A stretch of 64,000 nucleotides of DNA from Tulasnella sp. 424. Lineage: Eukaryota > Basidiomycota > Agaricomycetes > Cantharellales > Tulasnellaceae. The stretch is taken from positions 26,517 to 90,516 of the forward strand of contig WSUB01000162.1 in NCBI GenBank assembly GCA_019633425.1. The letters run 5' to 3'. A program made the translations under genes and the position numbers. The notes beneath the pieces were generated by a model. It was not told the origin of the DNA. It made no database searches and was given only the letters and a program-made list of their open reading frames with translations. Below are positions 11,420 to 23,131 of this stretch, piece by piece; within the stretch, counting starts at the first letter, position 1; every line of letters begins with the position of its first letter.

Positions 11420-14400
11420 ATGTCGAGTCGATCAAAGCAAACAGCCCAACCTGCTCCTGTCCCAACGCGTTCATCATCCAGACTCAAGCTTCCAGGCTCG
11501 CGTGGTTCATCCACCGCTGAACCCGCCGCGCCTGCGGCCCGAACTCGTAGCACGCGCAACGGGTCCGCTTCGGGTTCCCTGGACATGCCTCCTCCAGCTC
11601 CAAAAACCTCTAGACTCATCAAGTCAGTAACAACGAGCGCATCGAGACGTGTATTGGCGTCGAGAAACGACCCTGTCCAACCTGCTGCAACCGCGGCCGA
11701 TGTCGATTCACCGACCACACCTGTTTCGATTGACGAGGGAAAAGGGAAACTGTCTTTGAGTGCTGAAAGAGAGCCAATCAAAGTGAGTTCTCCTGACAAT
11801 TGCAACTCATGCCGTGTTCTGATTGGTATTGTCCATCCCAGGCATTCCTTCGTATTCGACCCTCACCCTCAGAGACGTCCGCGCATTCGCCTCACTTGAC
11901 CGTCCTTACCGACAATGCTGTCCTCATGACCGACCCTTCCTCTTCCCAAAATCAGTCCACTCTTCGTCGCTTAACAAATAGCTCCCCTCCATCCTCGTCT
12001 GTTTATACGTTCACTCACATCTTCCCTCCCGAGACCACCCAATCAAACGTCTTCAAAGAAGTCGCTCTTCCCCTAGTCAAGGACCTTCTTAACGGAGAGA
12101 ACGGTCTTCTCTTTGCGTATGGAGTGACAAATAGCGGTAAGACGTACACAGTTCAAGGAGGGAAGGGGCCCGGGGAGGCTGGCCTACTGCCGAGAACGGT
12201 CGATGCTGTATTCAACAACATACAAGGGAAACTCAGCGATGCACCGGTACGCCCACAAACCACATTGCTGGTCTTTGTCAGAATACTGATCTTCCTCCGG
12301 CAGCTAAGACCTGTTCGCCTCTCCAGTGTCGAGTTCGACCCAAATGCGACCACTCTCAACCATACGTCTTTCGAACTTCCGACCAGTGATGAAGTACTAG
12401 CCGAGCTGTTGCCCGACTCTACGGTTACGGCCTCTGCCAACGCCGATGACACCAGTGCGTCAAGGCCTTCGGGCTCCGGGAGCGAGAAGCTTACCATGTT
12501 TTTATAGGACTTGAGGTTGACGAACAATACGAATATGCCGTTTGGGTTTCGTTCATCGAAATATATAACGAGAAAATATACGACCTTCTCGGTACCAATG
12601 AGGAAGATGACCAACAGGAAGGCGGTGGGACGACACGACCCAAGTTCACTCAGCGAATGGCTTCATCCTCCAGCCACGGAACCATTTCCAAATCCAAGGC
12701 ATTTACCAGTCTTCTCGGGAACCGAATTTCCAATATGGTTTCATCTTTTTCCCTCACCCACCAACTCACGTCTGCTCTGACATCCTCATCGTCTTCCACC
12801 CCGGTAATCACTCGCAAGGCACTCTCCTTACGGACGGACTCGAGCTCCTTGCGTAACGGAAAATACGTTGCCGGTCTGAAGGAAATCAGAGTACGGAGTG
12901 CAGAAGAAGCGAAGAAGGTCATTCAGATGGGACAAATCAACCGCCGGGTGTTCGGGACGCTGGCGAACAAGCAGAGCAGTCGGAGCCACGCAGTTTTCTC
13001 GATCAGGGTGATCAGAGTAAAGAAGGGTGCCGATGTACAAAAGGTACGTTTCGAGTTTAGTCAGCTTTCCCGTCTCTAATATGGAGCTATCGAAAGGACC
13101 CATCTGCGGTTCACACATCACGGCTGTCCTTCGTCGACCTCGCAGGCTCTGAAAGACACAAGAACACCCAAACCGCTGGCGACCGTTTGAAAGAGGCGGG
13201 AAATATCAACAAAAGCTTAATGGTCCTTGGCCAATGTCTCGAGGTAATGAGAAACAACCAAAAACGGATTGCTCGAGCAAGTAGTTATGGGGAAAATTTA
13301 GCGCCCCGGCCGGACAATAAGGCGACCATTGTGCCGTTCTGGTACTCGAAGCTGACGGAACTCTTCCAAGACTACTTTGAGGGCGACGGCAAAGCGGTGA
13401 GTGAAGTCTGAATAACTTATTACTGCCCGTTATTCAAGGACGCTTCCATCCAGGTCATGGTTGTCAACGTCAACCCATATGATACCGGGTTTGATGAAAA
13501 CTCCCATGTCATGAAATTCGCGGCTTTGGCTCGGGATGTCACCACCAATGTCCCGCAAAGCAAGGCTCCAACCGGTGTGATCATTGCGCCGACGACCGTT
13601 CCAAAGGCACCAGCGAAGATTCCTCCTGCTCGAAGAACTGTTTCGATTGTGGTGGCCCCAAAGGATGGTCCAAGTAAGGAAACTCTATGGGAGGTTGCCG
13701 AAGGTCCGTGGTCGTTCGCTTAGTGGGCATATTGGATCCTTATATAATTCCACTTCGTCTAGAGGAGGAAGACGAGCCTGAGGAACCCCGAGATGACCTT
13801 GTGGACCAGTTGTTCGACATCATTGAGGATATGAAATCCAAGGTGAGATGGTCAACATATTTTATTTCTTCTGGCTAACATGGGATACCGAATCGTTGCC
13901 CAGCTCTATGACGCGGAGCTTCGATTTGCTATGGCGGAAGTCGAGATCCGAGAGGAGGTGACGCGGGAGTTCGAAGAGCGCATCCAAGTGATGGAGGCTA
14001 ACTTTGCCAAACGCCGTGCGGAGGACGTAAGTGATGAAGCTATATCGAGAAGAGCATCCACTGACCGCCATATCTCATTTCATAGGAGGAAGAGAACGAG
14101 GCGAAGATGGATCGGAAGATTGATCTACTCTACAAAGCTGGCCTCCTCGGCGGGCAACGGGTAGGGGCAGAAGGGGCTGATTATGAGGAAGAGGATGACG
14201 TCGACGCCAGCTTGGTTCGTGTTCAAGACAGCGCTACATGTGGAAGTTTGTCTGACAAATCTTATTTGATCCTTACTGAACAGATTGTTGATGAAGAGGA
14301 AGATGCCGACAATGAAACTGACAGAGAGATCTCCCCAAGCCCTGCGGAAGTGAAACGCCAACCAACCACGTCCGAACGAGCCTCAGACGCAAGCATGAAC

Positions 14401-15085
14401 TCGGACCTCCTCACCGAAGGCTCTACCGCTGCCTCCAAGTCGGACTCGGAGGCCAATGATTCATCTTACCTGGAGGATGGTGTGGACGAGTCGGCATCCG
14501 ATGACACCGCTACAGACGATGAATGGACGTCTAAAAGGGCGGGAAAGCAGGTCATTCACTCCGACCCGGAATCGGAAGGCGAGAACAAGAACTCTGTCGC
14601 CAGTGCGTCGAAGGGCTCGACACAAGGACTGAGTGAAAAGACCAAGGGCAAAGCAACCGAAAGGGAATCGGATGTCCTCAAAGCCGCAAGGAACGCAAGG
14701 TCCAGCGGAGGGAAGAAAACACCTCGGGTTGTCCCACTGCCACGATACGACGTCTCGGTTGTTTATACACCCGTAGTCAAATCAAAAAGCAGGGATTCGG
14801 AAGAGGTGGCCGATGAACATGATGATGATGAGCCTCAAAATGGTCGTGGAACGAATGAATCCGGTGATGAGGGCAGCCCAGATGCCCCAGTTATCAAGAA
14901 GAAAAGGTTCGAGACTCACTAGTCGTTATACCTTCTCTCCATATTAATATTCTACCCTTCCCTTCGATAGACTTCTCGGAGCAAGGGCGCTAGTCACTGA
15001 GGATCAGATCCTCGAAGTTGCAAAGAAAGTGGAGTCGGGCAGTAGTTCTAAGCAAATTGCGGGCCCACGCAGGATGTTTTCTTGA
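11420..15085 (+). CDS. kinesin-6 (KIF20-like) motor protein
   Basis: Plus-end microtubule motor with an N-terminal motor domain after about 120 disordered Ser/Arg/Pro-rich residues. Motor motifs are in order: IKAFLRIRPS, P-loop YGVTNSGKTYTVQG (about 12120), EAGLLPRTVDAVFNNIQG, switch I NKQSSRSHAVF (about 12967) and switch II LSFVDLAGSER (about 13121). NSGKT with YTVQG and GLLPRT points to kinesin-6 (KIF20/MKLP), and the long insert between P-loop and switch I (about 12300-12830) fits that group. Coiled-coil and acidic Ser-rich segments follow. The frame reaches a stop at 14922, but splicing AAAAG|GTTCGA (14906/14907) to the acceptor at 14970 opens a longer end, LLGARALVTEDQILEVAKKV, with a stop at 15085. 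That last exon is likely but rests on a weak donor. Kinesin-6 acts in anaphase spindle elongation and cytokinesis. Confidence 0.82.
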
Positions 15086-15290
15086 GTGGTTGGTTTGAAC
15101 TGGATTCCTCATTCTGTTTGGACACTGGATCTCAACTACATATACCGGGGCAACCCCTACGTGCAATTCTGGATATACGAATACAACGTTTCTAATGATA
15201 TGGCGGTCCTGAAGTGGACAGACTTGGGAGTCGGCAATTAATGAAGCTCCACGAGGCATGTATGTACCCTTGAGCTCGCAACACCGGCTT

Positions 15291-16985
15291 TCACCGTCGC
15301 GTGTCGGCCGTCTCCAAGCGTTTCCTCATGGTCCGTGACGAGAGACCGACTAGTTTTACCAAGGTCTCCACGGCTCCCCAGTCTTCTCGGCGCTTTTGTT
15401 CGTTTGTCGGATCGTCTTGAACCCTCCACTTGCATGGCAGGCTTGACAGAACCTCAACCCGCGGACAGATTGCACCGACGCAATGTCCGACGACATACGG
15501 GTTTTCTCCCGGCACCCAAGACGTTCCGGTGTTTATGATCGTGAGCTGCTGGAGCTGGTGGGGCGGCAGGAGATCGCCGTTGTAGTCAGGTATAGATCGC
15601 TGGTCAAGGAACAAGGCGAGAGACCGGAGATTGGGGAGGTGTTGAGCGAATGCTGGCAGGAGCGACAAGGGCGTGCTGGTGGGCTGTTCTGTCAGAACGT
15701 AGCCCCGCGGATCGGGGCATAGCGATAACTGCTGGAGCTCCGGCCAGTGTTTACCCATCTCCTCTACATCTCCTTTATGAATGCTCATGGGGTAGTCATG
15801 ATGCACAACGAGCGTTCTAAGCCGAAGGCGGAAAATGGGCTGTATGGACTCGAAGAGGATAGGTTCCGTCTTGGTAGTTCGATCTGTGAACAAGTTCAAA
15901 CAGAGTTTGAATACGTGGGGACAGGATGATCCAATAGATTGAAGGGATATTCGAAGATCTTTGTTGTTTGAGAGGCGCCTTTCATTGATGATGAGGATTT
16001 TTAATCTTCCAAACAGGGTTGGACCACCTAAACCACTCGCTCCGACAGGCAGCGGTAAGTCAATGTGAAGACTCTGGAGGGAGGGGAAACCGCTGTCCTC
16101 TATGGGAAATGCATCTTTAGGCGAGTTGGAATGTGGGATCGTGGGATCGGCGTCAAGGGATATGGACTCCAAGGAGCCAAGTCGAGACAGGTTTTGCACC
16201 ATTGCGCTCCTGAGGTAAAACTGGGGGAGTGTAATCCTTCTCAGATTTGCTGAGGTGGTCAACCAAGTGCGCAAGCGGTCTCCGATGTTCTCCTCCTTGA
16301 TGTGAGTGGTTCTGAAGACCAGCTCGGTCAAGCGTGGGGTGCGATATACGAGCAGTTTGAGTAACTGCTCGGCGCCATTAGCAGTAACTCCTCCTTGAAG
16401 ATGAATTGTCAATTTCTTGAGATAAGAAGGTATAAACGCCAGAGCCGACAACGTCGCGCAGTCCTTCTCGATACTGCAGTGGAGCTCTCGAAGATTTGGA
16501 AGGATATCTGAGCCAAAGGGGTGATGAAAGATGATAGATGAAAATAATTCTGGGTGTAGACACCACCCTTTGTCCGTCGTCGAGCAGCGGAGACTGCGAA
16601 TCTTCACGGAGTAAAAGCGCCATCGTGGCCAATCGGCATTGCAGAGATGTCCCTGCAGGGTCTACCAATCAGACGTAAGCTGCTGGAGAATACGGTGATC
16701 TCAACGGGAATTAAATACTTTGTAATAATGGCCTTGAACGTCATTAGTTGCCAACGGACCCAGGAGGAGGTGCAATAGTGGCATCGGACTGTCCAGCTTT
16801 TCCCAGAGAGAGTCGAGAGCAATTTGACACCAGTACTTGCAAACGCGGGCTGCAGAAGCTCGGGTGGCGCGATCCGCAAGACCTAGTATGCGTTCGAGGA
16901 TTTCCGAAATATCCCATCCTACCAGCCACGACGATCAATCGAGATAACAGTGAAGCACGGACAAATCACCTGGCATACCCGGCAT
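15291..16985 (-). CDS. F-box protein with LRR-like C-terminal region
   Basis: Probable substrate adaptor of an SCF ubiquitin ligase. Exons 16985-16970, 16918-16719 and 16661-15291 sum to 1587 nt, 528 residues. After a 16-nt first exon (MPGMPG) the F-box reads WDISEILERILGLADRATRA, then ARVCKYWCQIALDSLWEKLD and PMPLLHLLLGPLA, the pattern of the large agaric F-box families. DWPRWRFYSVKIRSLR begins the substrate region, a series of degenerate leucine-rich segments such as LPNLRELHCSIEKD and LPNLRSLALFLDQ. The start was chosen because it is the only splice that opens the F-box frame, which has a stop just upstream. It is head-to-head with the first small tandem gene (255 bp apart), and remnants of its first exon recur in that repeat array. 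The substrate is unknown. Confidence 0.75.
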
Positions 16986-17240
16986 AAGCCCTTCCTTAGG
17001 CATTCCATTGTGTTTGTTTGACTCCATTGCACTCGCGTGTTTTCTTTAGAATGGAGCGTTAACGGTCAGCGTGCCTTCGATCGAGTCGATGTGGGAGACA
17101 AAATTGTGGGGAACACGACGACGGAGATAAACACATTGAACCGCCGTCCAGGGCGGACTCTTCGTCAACTCCCCTTCCCCTACAGCATCCTCGAAGGATC
17201 GAACTAGGCACTACACAAAATAACAGCTGTGGCCAAGGAA

Positions 17241-17926
17241 ATGCATTATAGTCTTCCTACTGGTTCTCTCGGCAGGTAAATGATCGCATACCCTACCCTT
17301 CTTTCTTCTTGGCTAACACAACGCCGCCTACGCGCGTTGAGTTGTCGCTAGGCGGCCACTGAAATCGGTTATCTACACCCAGGAGGAGCTCGCAGTCATC
17401 GCTACTCTCAAAGAAAATATTAAGTCGGTTCTTTCTTGCAACCAAGACATAGCCGAGCTGCGCCAAGGAGGAACGTTCCTACTGGCTGCTCTCGACACAG
17501 GAGACCCGGAAGCTTTAAAAGAGGCGCAACAGCTCTTGGAGGATTTCAGCGACAGGTGTCTTGCACAATGCAGTGCAACGCAGGATCGTCAGCTCGTCCC
17601 TCTCGCCCTGGAGAAGCCCTTAGAAGGAGGAGTGTACGATATTAAAAAACCAAGGCAATTGCTTCAAATCGCGGCAAATTTGATGAAGGGTTGGTAATAA
17701 GTCTTTGCTCCTTCGATGACACAATTTCAACCTCTCAACTCCGTTTTTAACTCCAGGTATAAGGTCCCTGTACACGGCTGGCGTGCTCCACAGGCATATT
17801 ACGCCTCAAGCGGCCGCCTGGAGATACAACGACAACCACGAATTTGAAGTATTTCTTATAGATCACGACTACGAGATGTATCGGGAGAGGAACCCACGGA
17901 GACCTGACGATGCGGACAAGTTGTAA
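17241..17926 (+). CDS. unrecognised small protein, tandem family copy 1
   Basis: I do not recognise the family. Exons 17241-17275, 17352-17689 and 17757-17926 sum to 543 nt, 180 residues. The protein begins MHYSLPTGSLGRRPLKSV. A helical middle (EELAVIATLKENIKSVL and ALDTGDPEALKEAQQLLEDF) is followed by a conserved tail, GVLHRHITPQAAAWRYN, EFEVFLIDHDYEMYRERNPR, ending RPDDADKL. No signal peptide or TM segment is visible. The second donor is set to GTTGGT at 17690, because only that joins the helical part to the conserved tail frame. It shares a 255-bp promoter region with the divergent F-box gene. The frame has no internal ATG, so a simple ORF search misses this copy. Confidence 0.7.
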
Positions 17927-18467
17927 AAGATGGATACTTGGTTCGCTCCCTCCACTAGGTCTACCCAAGTATACTATAGCGGCGGCTGGTCAAAGTCTGT
18001 ACCTGGTCCAAGATAGTGTCCAATATACTACCGCTAGGTCTCGTCCTATAGTATGCATCGATTCAATCCCAAATTCGGTGAGTCCTGCCACACCAACGAC
18101 GGCAACCCGACAAACACTCCAGAGATTAGAAACCCAAAGGCACCCTTCAGAACTACTACTTTCACAGAGGGACACAGGAGGTGATGGTAATTCGATTACT
18201 TCATTAGAGTAGGGGTGCAGATCAACGACCCGAAAAATGCCTTTCCTTTGGCATTCCATTGAGCTTGCTTGACTCCATTCCGCTGGTGCATTCTTTAGAA
18301 GGGTCCAGCCTTCGATTGAGTGGTTGGTGACATAACCGCGTGGAACACGGCGACGGAGATAAACACAACCACCTTCCAGGGCGGACTCTTCGTCACTCCC
18401 CTACCCCTACAGCATCCTCGAAGAATCGAGCTAGGCATTACACGAATTAAAAATCCTGACCAAGGAA

Positions 18468-19157
18468 ATGCATTCTAGTCCTTCTACTGGTTCCCTCGAC
18501 AGGTAAATGATCGCATACCTTATCCCTACTTTCTTCTTCTTGGCTAACACAACGCCACCTACGCGCGTAGGGTTGTCACTAGGCGGCCATTGAAATCGGT
18601 TACCTACACCCAGGATGAGCTCGCAGTCATCGCTAAGCTCAAAGAAAATATCAAGTCGGCTCTTTCTCGCAACCCAGACATCGCTGAGTTGCGCCAAGGA
18701 GGAACGTTCCTACTCGCTGCGCTCGACACAGGAGACCCGGAAGCCTTAGACGAGGCGCAACAGTTCTTGGAGGGTTTCCGCGACCGATGTCTTGCACAAT
18801 GCAGTGCAACGCAGGATCGTCAGCTCGTCCCTCTCGCCATGGAGAAGCCCTTAGAAGGGGGAGTGTACGATGTTCAAAACCTAACGCAAATGCTTCAAAT
18901 CACGACAGATTTGATAGAGGGTTGGTAATAAGTCTTTGCTCCTTCGATGACACAATATGAACTTCTCGATTCCGTTTTTAACTCCAGGTACAAGGTCCCT
19001 GTACACGGCTGGGGTGCTCCACAAGCATATTACACCTCAAGCGGCCGCCTGGAGGTACAACGACAACCACGAATTTGAAGTATTTCTTATAGATCACGAT
19101 TACGAGATGTATCGGGAGAGGAACCCACGGAGACCTGACGATGCAGACAAGTTGTAA
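18468..19157 (+). CDS. unrecognised small protein, tandem family copy 2
   Basis: Intact paralogue of the copy at 17241, also 180 residues: exons 18468-18502, 18583-18920 and 18988-19157. It begins MHSSPSTGSLDRRPLKSVTY and contains DELAVIAKLKENIKSALS and CLAQCSATQDRQLVPLAMEK. The tail is nearly identical to copy 1, ending ERNPRRPDDADKL. An alternative acceptor at 18571 would add four residues in the same frame; I used 18583 because all three copies keep that site. The second intron again starts GTTGGTAATAAG. Differences from the other copies fall largely in third codon positions of the tail, suggesting selection on the protein. Function unknown. Confidence 0.7.
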
Positions 19158-19735
19158 AAGATGGATACTTGGCTCGCTTCCTCCACTGGGTCTACCCAAG
19201 TATACTATAGAGGCGGCTAGTCGAGGTGTATACCTAGTTCAAGATAGTGTCCAATATACTACCGCTAGGTCTCCGTCCTATATTATGCATCGATTCAATC
19301 CCAAATTCGGTGAGTTCCGCCACACCAATGACGGCAACCCGACAAATGCCCCAGAGATTAGAAACCCAAAGGCACCCTTCAAAAGTTACTGTCATAGAGG
19401 GAGATAGGAAGGGATGGTGATTCGATTCCTTCATCGGTGTAGGGTGCAGATCAACGATTCGCTTCCACATCGGCTATTGGCCTGTAAGATTTCACCTGGC
19501 ATACCCGAAGCAAGCACTTCCTTTGGAATTCTATTGAGCTTGCTTGACTCCATTCCGCTTGTGCGTTCTTTAGAAGCGTCCAGCCTTCGATTCAGTGGTG
19601 ACATAACCGCGGGGAACACGATGGCGGAGATAAACACATTGAACCGCCGTCCAAGGCTTAGATTTCGGTCGCGATCGCTCCTTGGAGGATCGAACTCGGC
19701 ATTACACAGACAAAATAACAATTGTGACCAAGGAG

Positions 19736-20407
19736 ATGCATACTAGTACTTCTACTGGTTCCTTCGACAGGTAAATGGCCGCATACCTTGTCTCTTCTTT
19801 GTTCTTAACGCCCCTTTCGTTGGGTCGTCACCAGGAGGCCACTGAAATCGGTTACCTACTCCAAGGAGCAGCTCGCAATCATCGCTAATCTCAAAGAAAA
19901 TGTCAAGTCGGTTCTTTCTCGCAGCCCAGACAACGCCGAGCTGCAAGTAACAGGAACGTTCCTACAAGCTGCTCTCGAGTCAGGAGACCCAGAAGCTTTA
20001 ACAGAGGCACGACAGTTTCTGGAGGGTGTCCGAGACCGATGTCTCGCACAAATCCATGGAAGTCGTCAGCTCGTCCCTCTCGTCCTGGAGAAGCCGTTAG
20101 GAGGAGGACTTGACGATATTAAAGAATCAAGTGAAGCTATTCAAATCGCAATCAATGTGATAGATGGTTGGTAATAAGTCCTTGCTCCTTCAATGACGCA
20201 ATGCAGACCTGCTCGATTCCTTTTTCAACTCCAGGAATGAAGTCCATGGAGATGGCTGGCGTGCTCCATAGCCATTTTACACCTCAAGCGGCCGCTTGGA
20301 GACGCAAAGATAACGACGATTTGGAAGTATTTCTTATAAATCACGATTACGAAATGTTTCGGGAGAGGAATCCACGGAGACCTGATGATGAGGAGAACCA
20401 GCAATGA
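19736..20407 (+). CDS. unrecognised small protein, tandem family copy 3
   Basis: Most diverged intact copy: exons 19736-19770, 19835-20166 and 20235-20407 sum to 540 nt, 179 residues. It begins MHTSTSTGSFDRRPLKSVTY. It is two residues shorter in the helical middle, where the Cys-rich CLAQCSATQDRQ of copies 1 and 2 is replaced by CLAQIHGSRQ. It ends differently (RPDDEENQQ). The tail core is kept: GVLHSHFTPQAAAWRRKDND and LEVFLINHDYEMFRERNPRR. The same non-consensus GTTGGT donor is required. The alternative inner donor would lead quickly to a stop in this copy, which supports the reading used for all three. Confidence 0.68.
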
Positions 20408-20969
20408 ATTTAAAAAGGAAATAGGGGGAGTTGGATACAAGTTGGCTCGCCTCCTCCGCTGGGTGTACCCGAGTAAGTTACGGAATCGACTAGTCGAGGT
20501 CTGTAACTGGTCCAAAATAGTGTCCAATATAATGGTACTGGGTCTTTGTCCTATATCCAATCCCAAATTCGATGAGTCGTGCCACTGCAATATTAATGAC
20601 GGCAACCTGACTAACGCCCCAGAGCACGCTTGAAAAGCTACTATCGTAGGGGGGACGGCGACTCTATTACTCCATTAGGAGGGTACAGATCAACAAGCGC
20701 TTCTATATTGCCTTATGCATATGGCTTTGCTGCGTACATAACATATGTGCACGATATGAGGCGTACGTTTATCATCTCTCTCAGACATGTCACATAATCT
20801 TGACCCGAAATGCTAACCGCCGAACAAACCACAAACTATCAATTGCTCGCCAACATCATAGATTATCTGAAAACCTAACACCCAACCAAAATGCACCGCC
20901 ATGAGTCGTCAATAGTGAAGAACAACAGCAAGAGATCAAGATGGATTGTATTGACGACCTCTCAGGTTA
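20408..20969. other. intergenic region after the tandem array
   Basis: The first 290 bp is the degenerate 3' flank of repeat unit 3, ending near 20700 with the CAGATCAAC block seen at the unit 1/2 and 2/3 junctions. The rest is unique, AT-richer sequence and the 3' flank of ALG10. No gene was seen. Confidence 0.6.
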
Positions 20970-23131
20970 TCACCACATGAACCGAATCACACCATCAGGT
21001 CCCCACCTCTCCTTGTAAAGGAACACGGCCATCGTGACCCAATTGATGAGTCCGTACCAAACCGCTTCCATAATCAAAGCCTTCTTTGTCGCCGGGATGA
21101 GGATGCGGAGGAGAAGGTACGGTATAATGAAGTAGCGCGGTTCAAGGAGAGGGGTAGGCACGAGGGCCACAATAGTTAGGGCCCCGAATAAGCTGACATT
21201 AAGCAGGGAGTTGTCTTGGCCTTGGGTACGCGGGGTGTGAGAAAAGGAGGAACAAAAGATGAAAGTTCGCATACCTAGTCGGACGTACCACGCGTATCCA
21301 CAGAAGTAGTACACCGGTGCGAGGAGGTACGGAACAATGGGGTCGAACATATAAAACCTTTTCCAGATATAGAACGTATAGTGTCGGTTATCGGATAACA
21401 GGAAAGGGTGGTGGATGCTGTTCAAGGGAGCGAAGGTAGTGTGATGAACAATTCCGAGTCGCCATAGGGGAAGACCACTCACGTGTACTTCCAGGTTGTC
21501 AAGAGAATAAATGCCATAATAAAGATAGTACGCGATGTGTACCTATAATGACGAAGTTTCCGATTAGAACCTCTGGTTCCGACGGCTGCCTTGGGACTTG
21601 GTACCAACCATTTCGTCCAGAAAGACCTGAGGTAGATGTTCTTGAGTAGTCGGAAAACGCCATGTCTCCCAGTGAAAAGCACCGGCCACCCGAACGCAGT
21701 AGCAAACGCCACTCCGTAGTAAAGTTGAGGAATGTGAATGGCTGGTACATGATTCGACTTGTCCCCTGTCAGGCGCGGACCGTCCAAGGAATACCAGTTA
21801 GGTAAGTTTGAGAGAGGATTAATTGACACTGACTGACCCAAAACGATGCCACCATTCCAGACAACAAATGCGAGGAAGCCGACAAAGCCGGCAACGTAGG
21901 GTGGGATGAGTGGAAAGACTGTCGCTCGTTCCGCAATAACTGTGAGGACTGAAATGATCCAGTCAACTACCGAAAGTGGAAGGATTTTGTCAGCCATTCC
22001 ATCGGAATCATGATCGTACAAAAAAACGAACGGAAGTCGGCCTTGGCCGCTAACACATCGTGGTCGAAAACGGAGTAAGTCAATTGTCGCCCACGCATGT
22101 GCTGCGGCTTCCTTCTTTCTGCTTCCCAAGCTTCGCGCTCCGGGGGATAATGCAAGGCGTACAAAGCAGTTGACCCGAAGGCATATGCAAGCCAGATGAT
22201 GTTGGTCTGGCGGAAAAGGCATGACAGTAGGCCAGCCTAAAAGGGGAGGTGTTTCAATATCACATCTCCAGACTTGGAGTTCTGTAGGTACGGGACTTAC
22301 CGCCGCTGCACTTTTGTGCCAGCCGCTCCTCGCCACGTACAAGGTGACCAAAACAGAGATCGCACTCGCGACATCTGTATAGTACAAGAAGGCGAAGAAC
22401 CACAAAACCGGAAAACTCGATATTATCAGCGCTTCTGCACTTGGTTCTAGCCATGAGCGGTTCCTCAAGCGTTCTTTGTCTAGCCTGACTGATGCGATTA
22501 CTCTGTCCAGGAAAGGTGGCAAGAGAGTCAAAAGCAGGACGTTGGTGAGTCGAAGGACGGGTATTGTGCACGGCAAGAGGAAGATTTTCCTGAGCGCTAT
22601 CGAGACAAGGTACCTGAAAGGAGGCGTTAGCAGGAGGCGATGGGATGAAATGTGGACAAGATTGGGGACAAAGCAAGACGGAGGACATCACTCCCGTAAA
22701 CCAACAATGCCCTTTCTCTGATGAGGAGGTTGTGAACTTTATTGGGCCAAATATGGTTCGGAGCAAACGGTGTTGTGTTTGGTAATGAGTGGTGGCCAAG
22801 CCAGAGCTGGTCCAGTCCACTTGTCCATTTTATCATGGCATTGTTGGTTCCGGAGAAGATTGATCATAGAAAATAGTCGAACTTGACTCACAATCCGGGT
22901 GGAGTCGTGATTTTGGGATCCCAGTGAGTCCAATCGCCGCGACAGTAGGCCTGCGCCTGGGGTATGTGGAATGGCTCATCCTATGAAGTATAGATGAGCA
23001 ATGTGTTCGCGCAAATTGCGGGATTGGCTGACCATGTATGGCTCCCGGACAATTATATCGACTTGGCGAGCTACGATAACGTTGAGCGCGGCCCAGGCCG
23101 CATACCGAATTGTTTTCCCAGAGAGAGACAT
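20970..23131 (-). CDS. ALG10: ALG10 alpha-1,2-glucosyltransferase
   Basis: ER membrane enzyme that adds the third and last glucose, from dolichyl-phosphate glucose, to the lipid-linked oligosaccharide for N-glycosylation. The start at 23131 ([20 protein letters not shown]) leads through [13 protein letters not shown] and an intron to the family signature [20 protein letters not shown], then DPKITTPPG. Many hydrophobic segments follow in separate exons, for example [20 protein letters not shown] and [20 protein letters not shown]. The C-terminus [16 protein letters not shown] and [15 protein letters not shown] is the usual end, with TGA at 20972-20970. The acidic residues early in the luminal DEPFH motif are the presumed catalytic region of this GT59 family. 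No disruption was seen. Confidence 0.93.

Larger units (their letters stand above)
16965..20700. repeat. three direct tandem units of about 1.25 kb, each with one small gene
   Basis: Three head-to-tail units lie at about 16965-18225, 18226-19485 and 19486-20700; the gene starts are 1227 and 1268 bp apart. Each unit runs from a GGCATTCCATTG-like block, through CTTGACTCCATT and a GGCGGACTCTTCGTC block (degenerate in unit 3), to the gene and a 3' flank with GGTCCAAGATAGTGTCCAAT. Units 1 and 2 are the closest pair and unit 3 is more diverged. Unit 1 begins inside the F-box gene's first exon, and unit 3 keeps a recognisable piece of it at about 19489-19525. The array therefore arose by duplicating a segment that included the divergent promoter. 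Confidence 0.85.

Noticed and set aside
18988..19075. Alternative last-exon frame YKVPVHGWGAPQAYY in copy 2
   Set aside because: It requires the inner donor and meets a stop early in copy 3. Third-position differences support the other frame.
17747..20605. Antisense open frames repeated in all three tandem units (MGRPSGGSEPSIHLLQL type)
   Set aside because: They overlap the last exon and 3' flank of the small genes on the opposite strand, and they are not kept as a matching frame in unit 3. They are shadows of the duplicated coding sequence.
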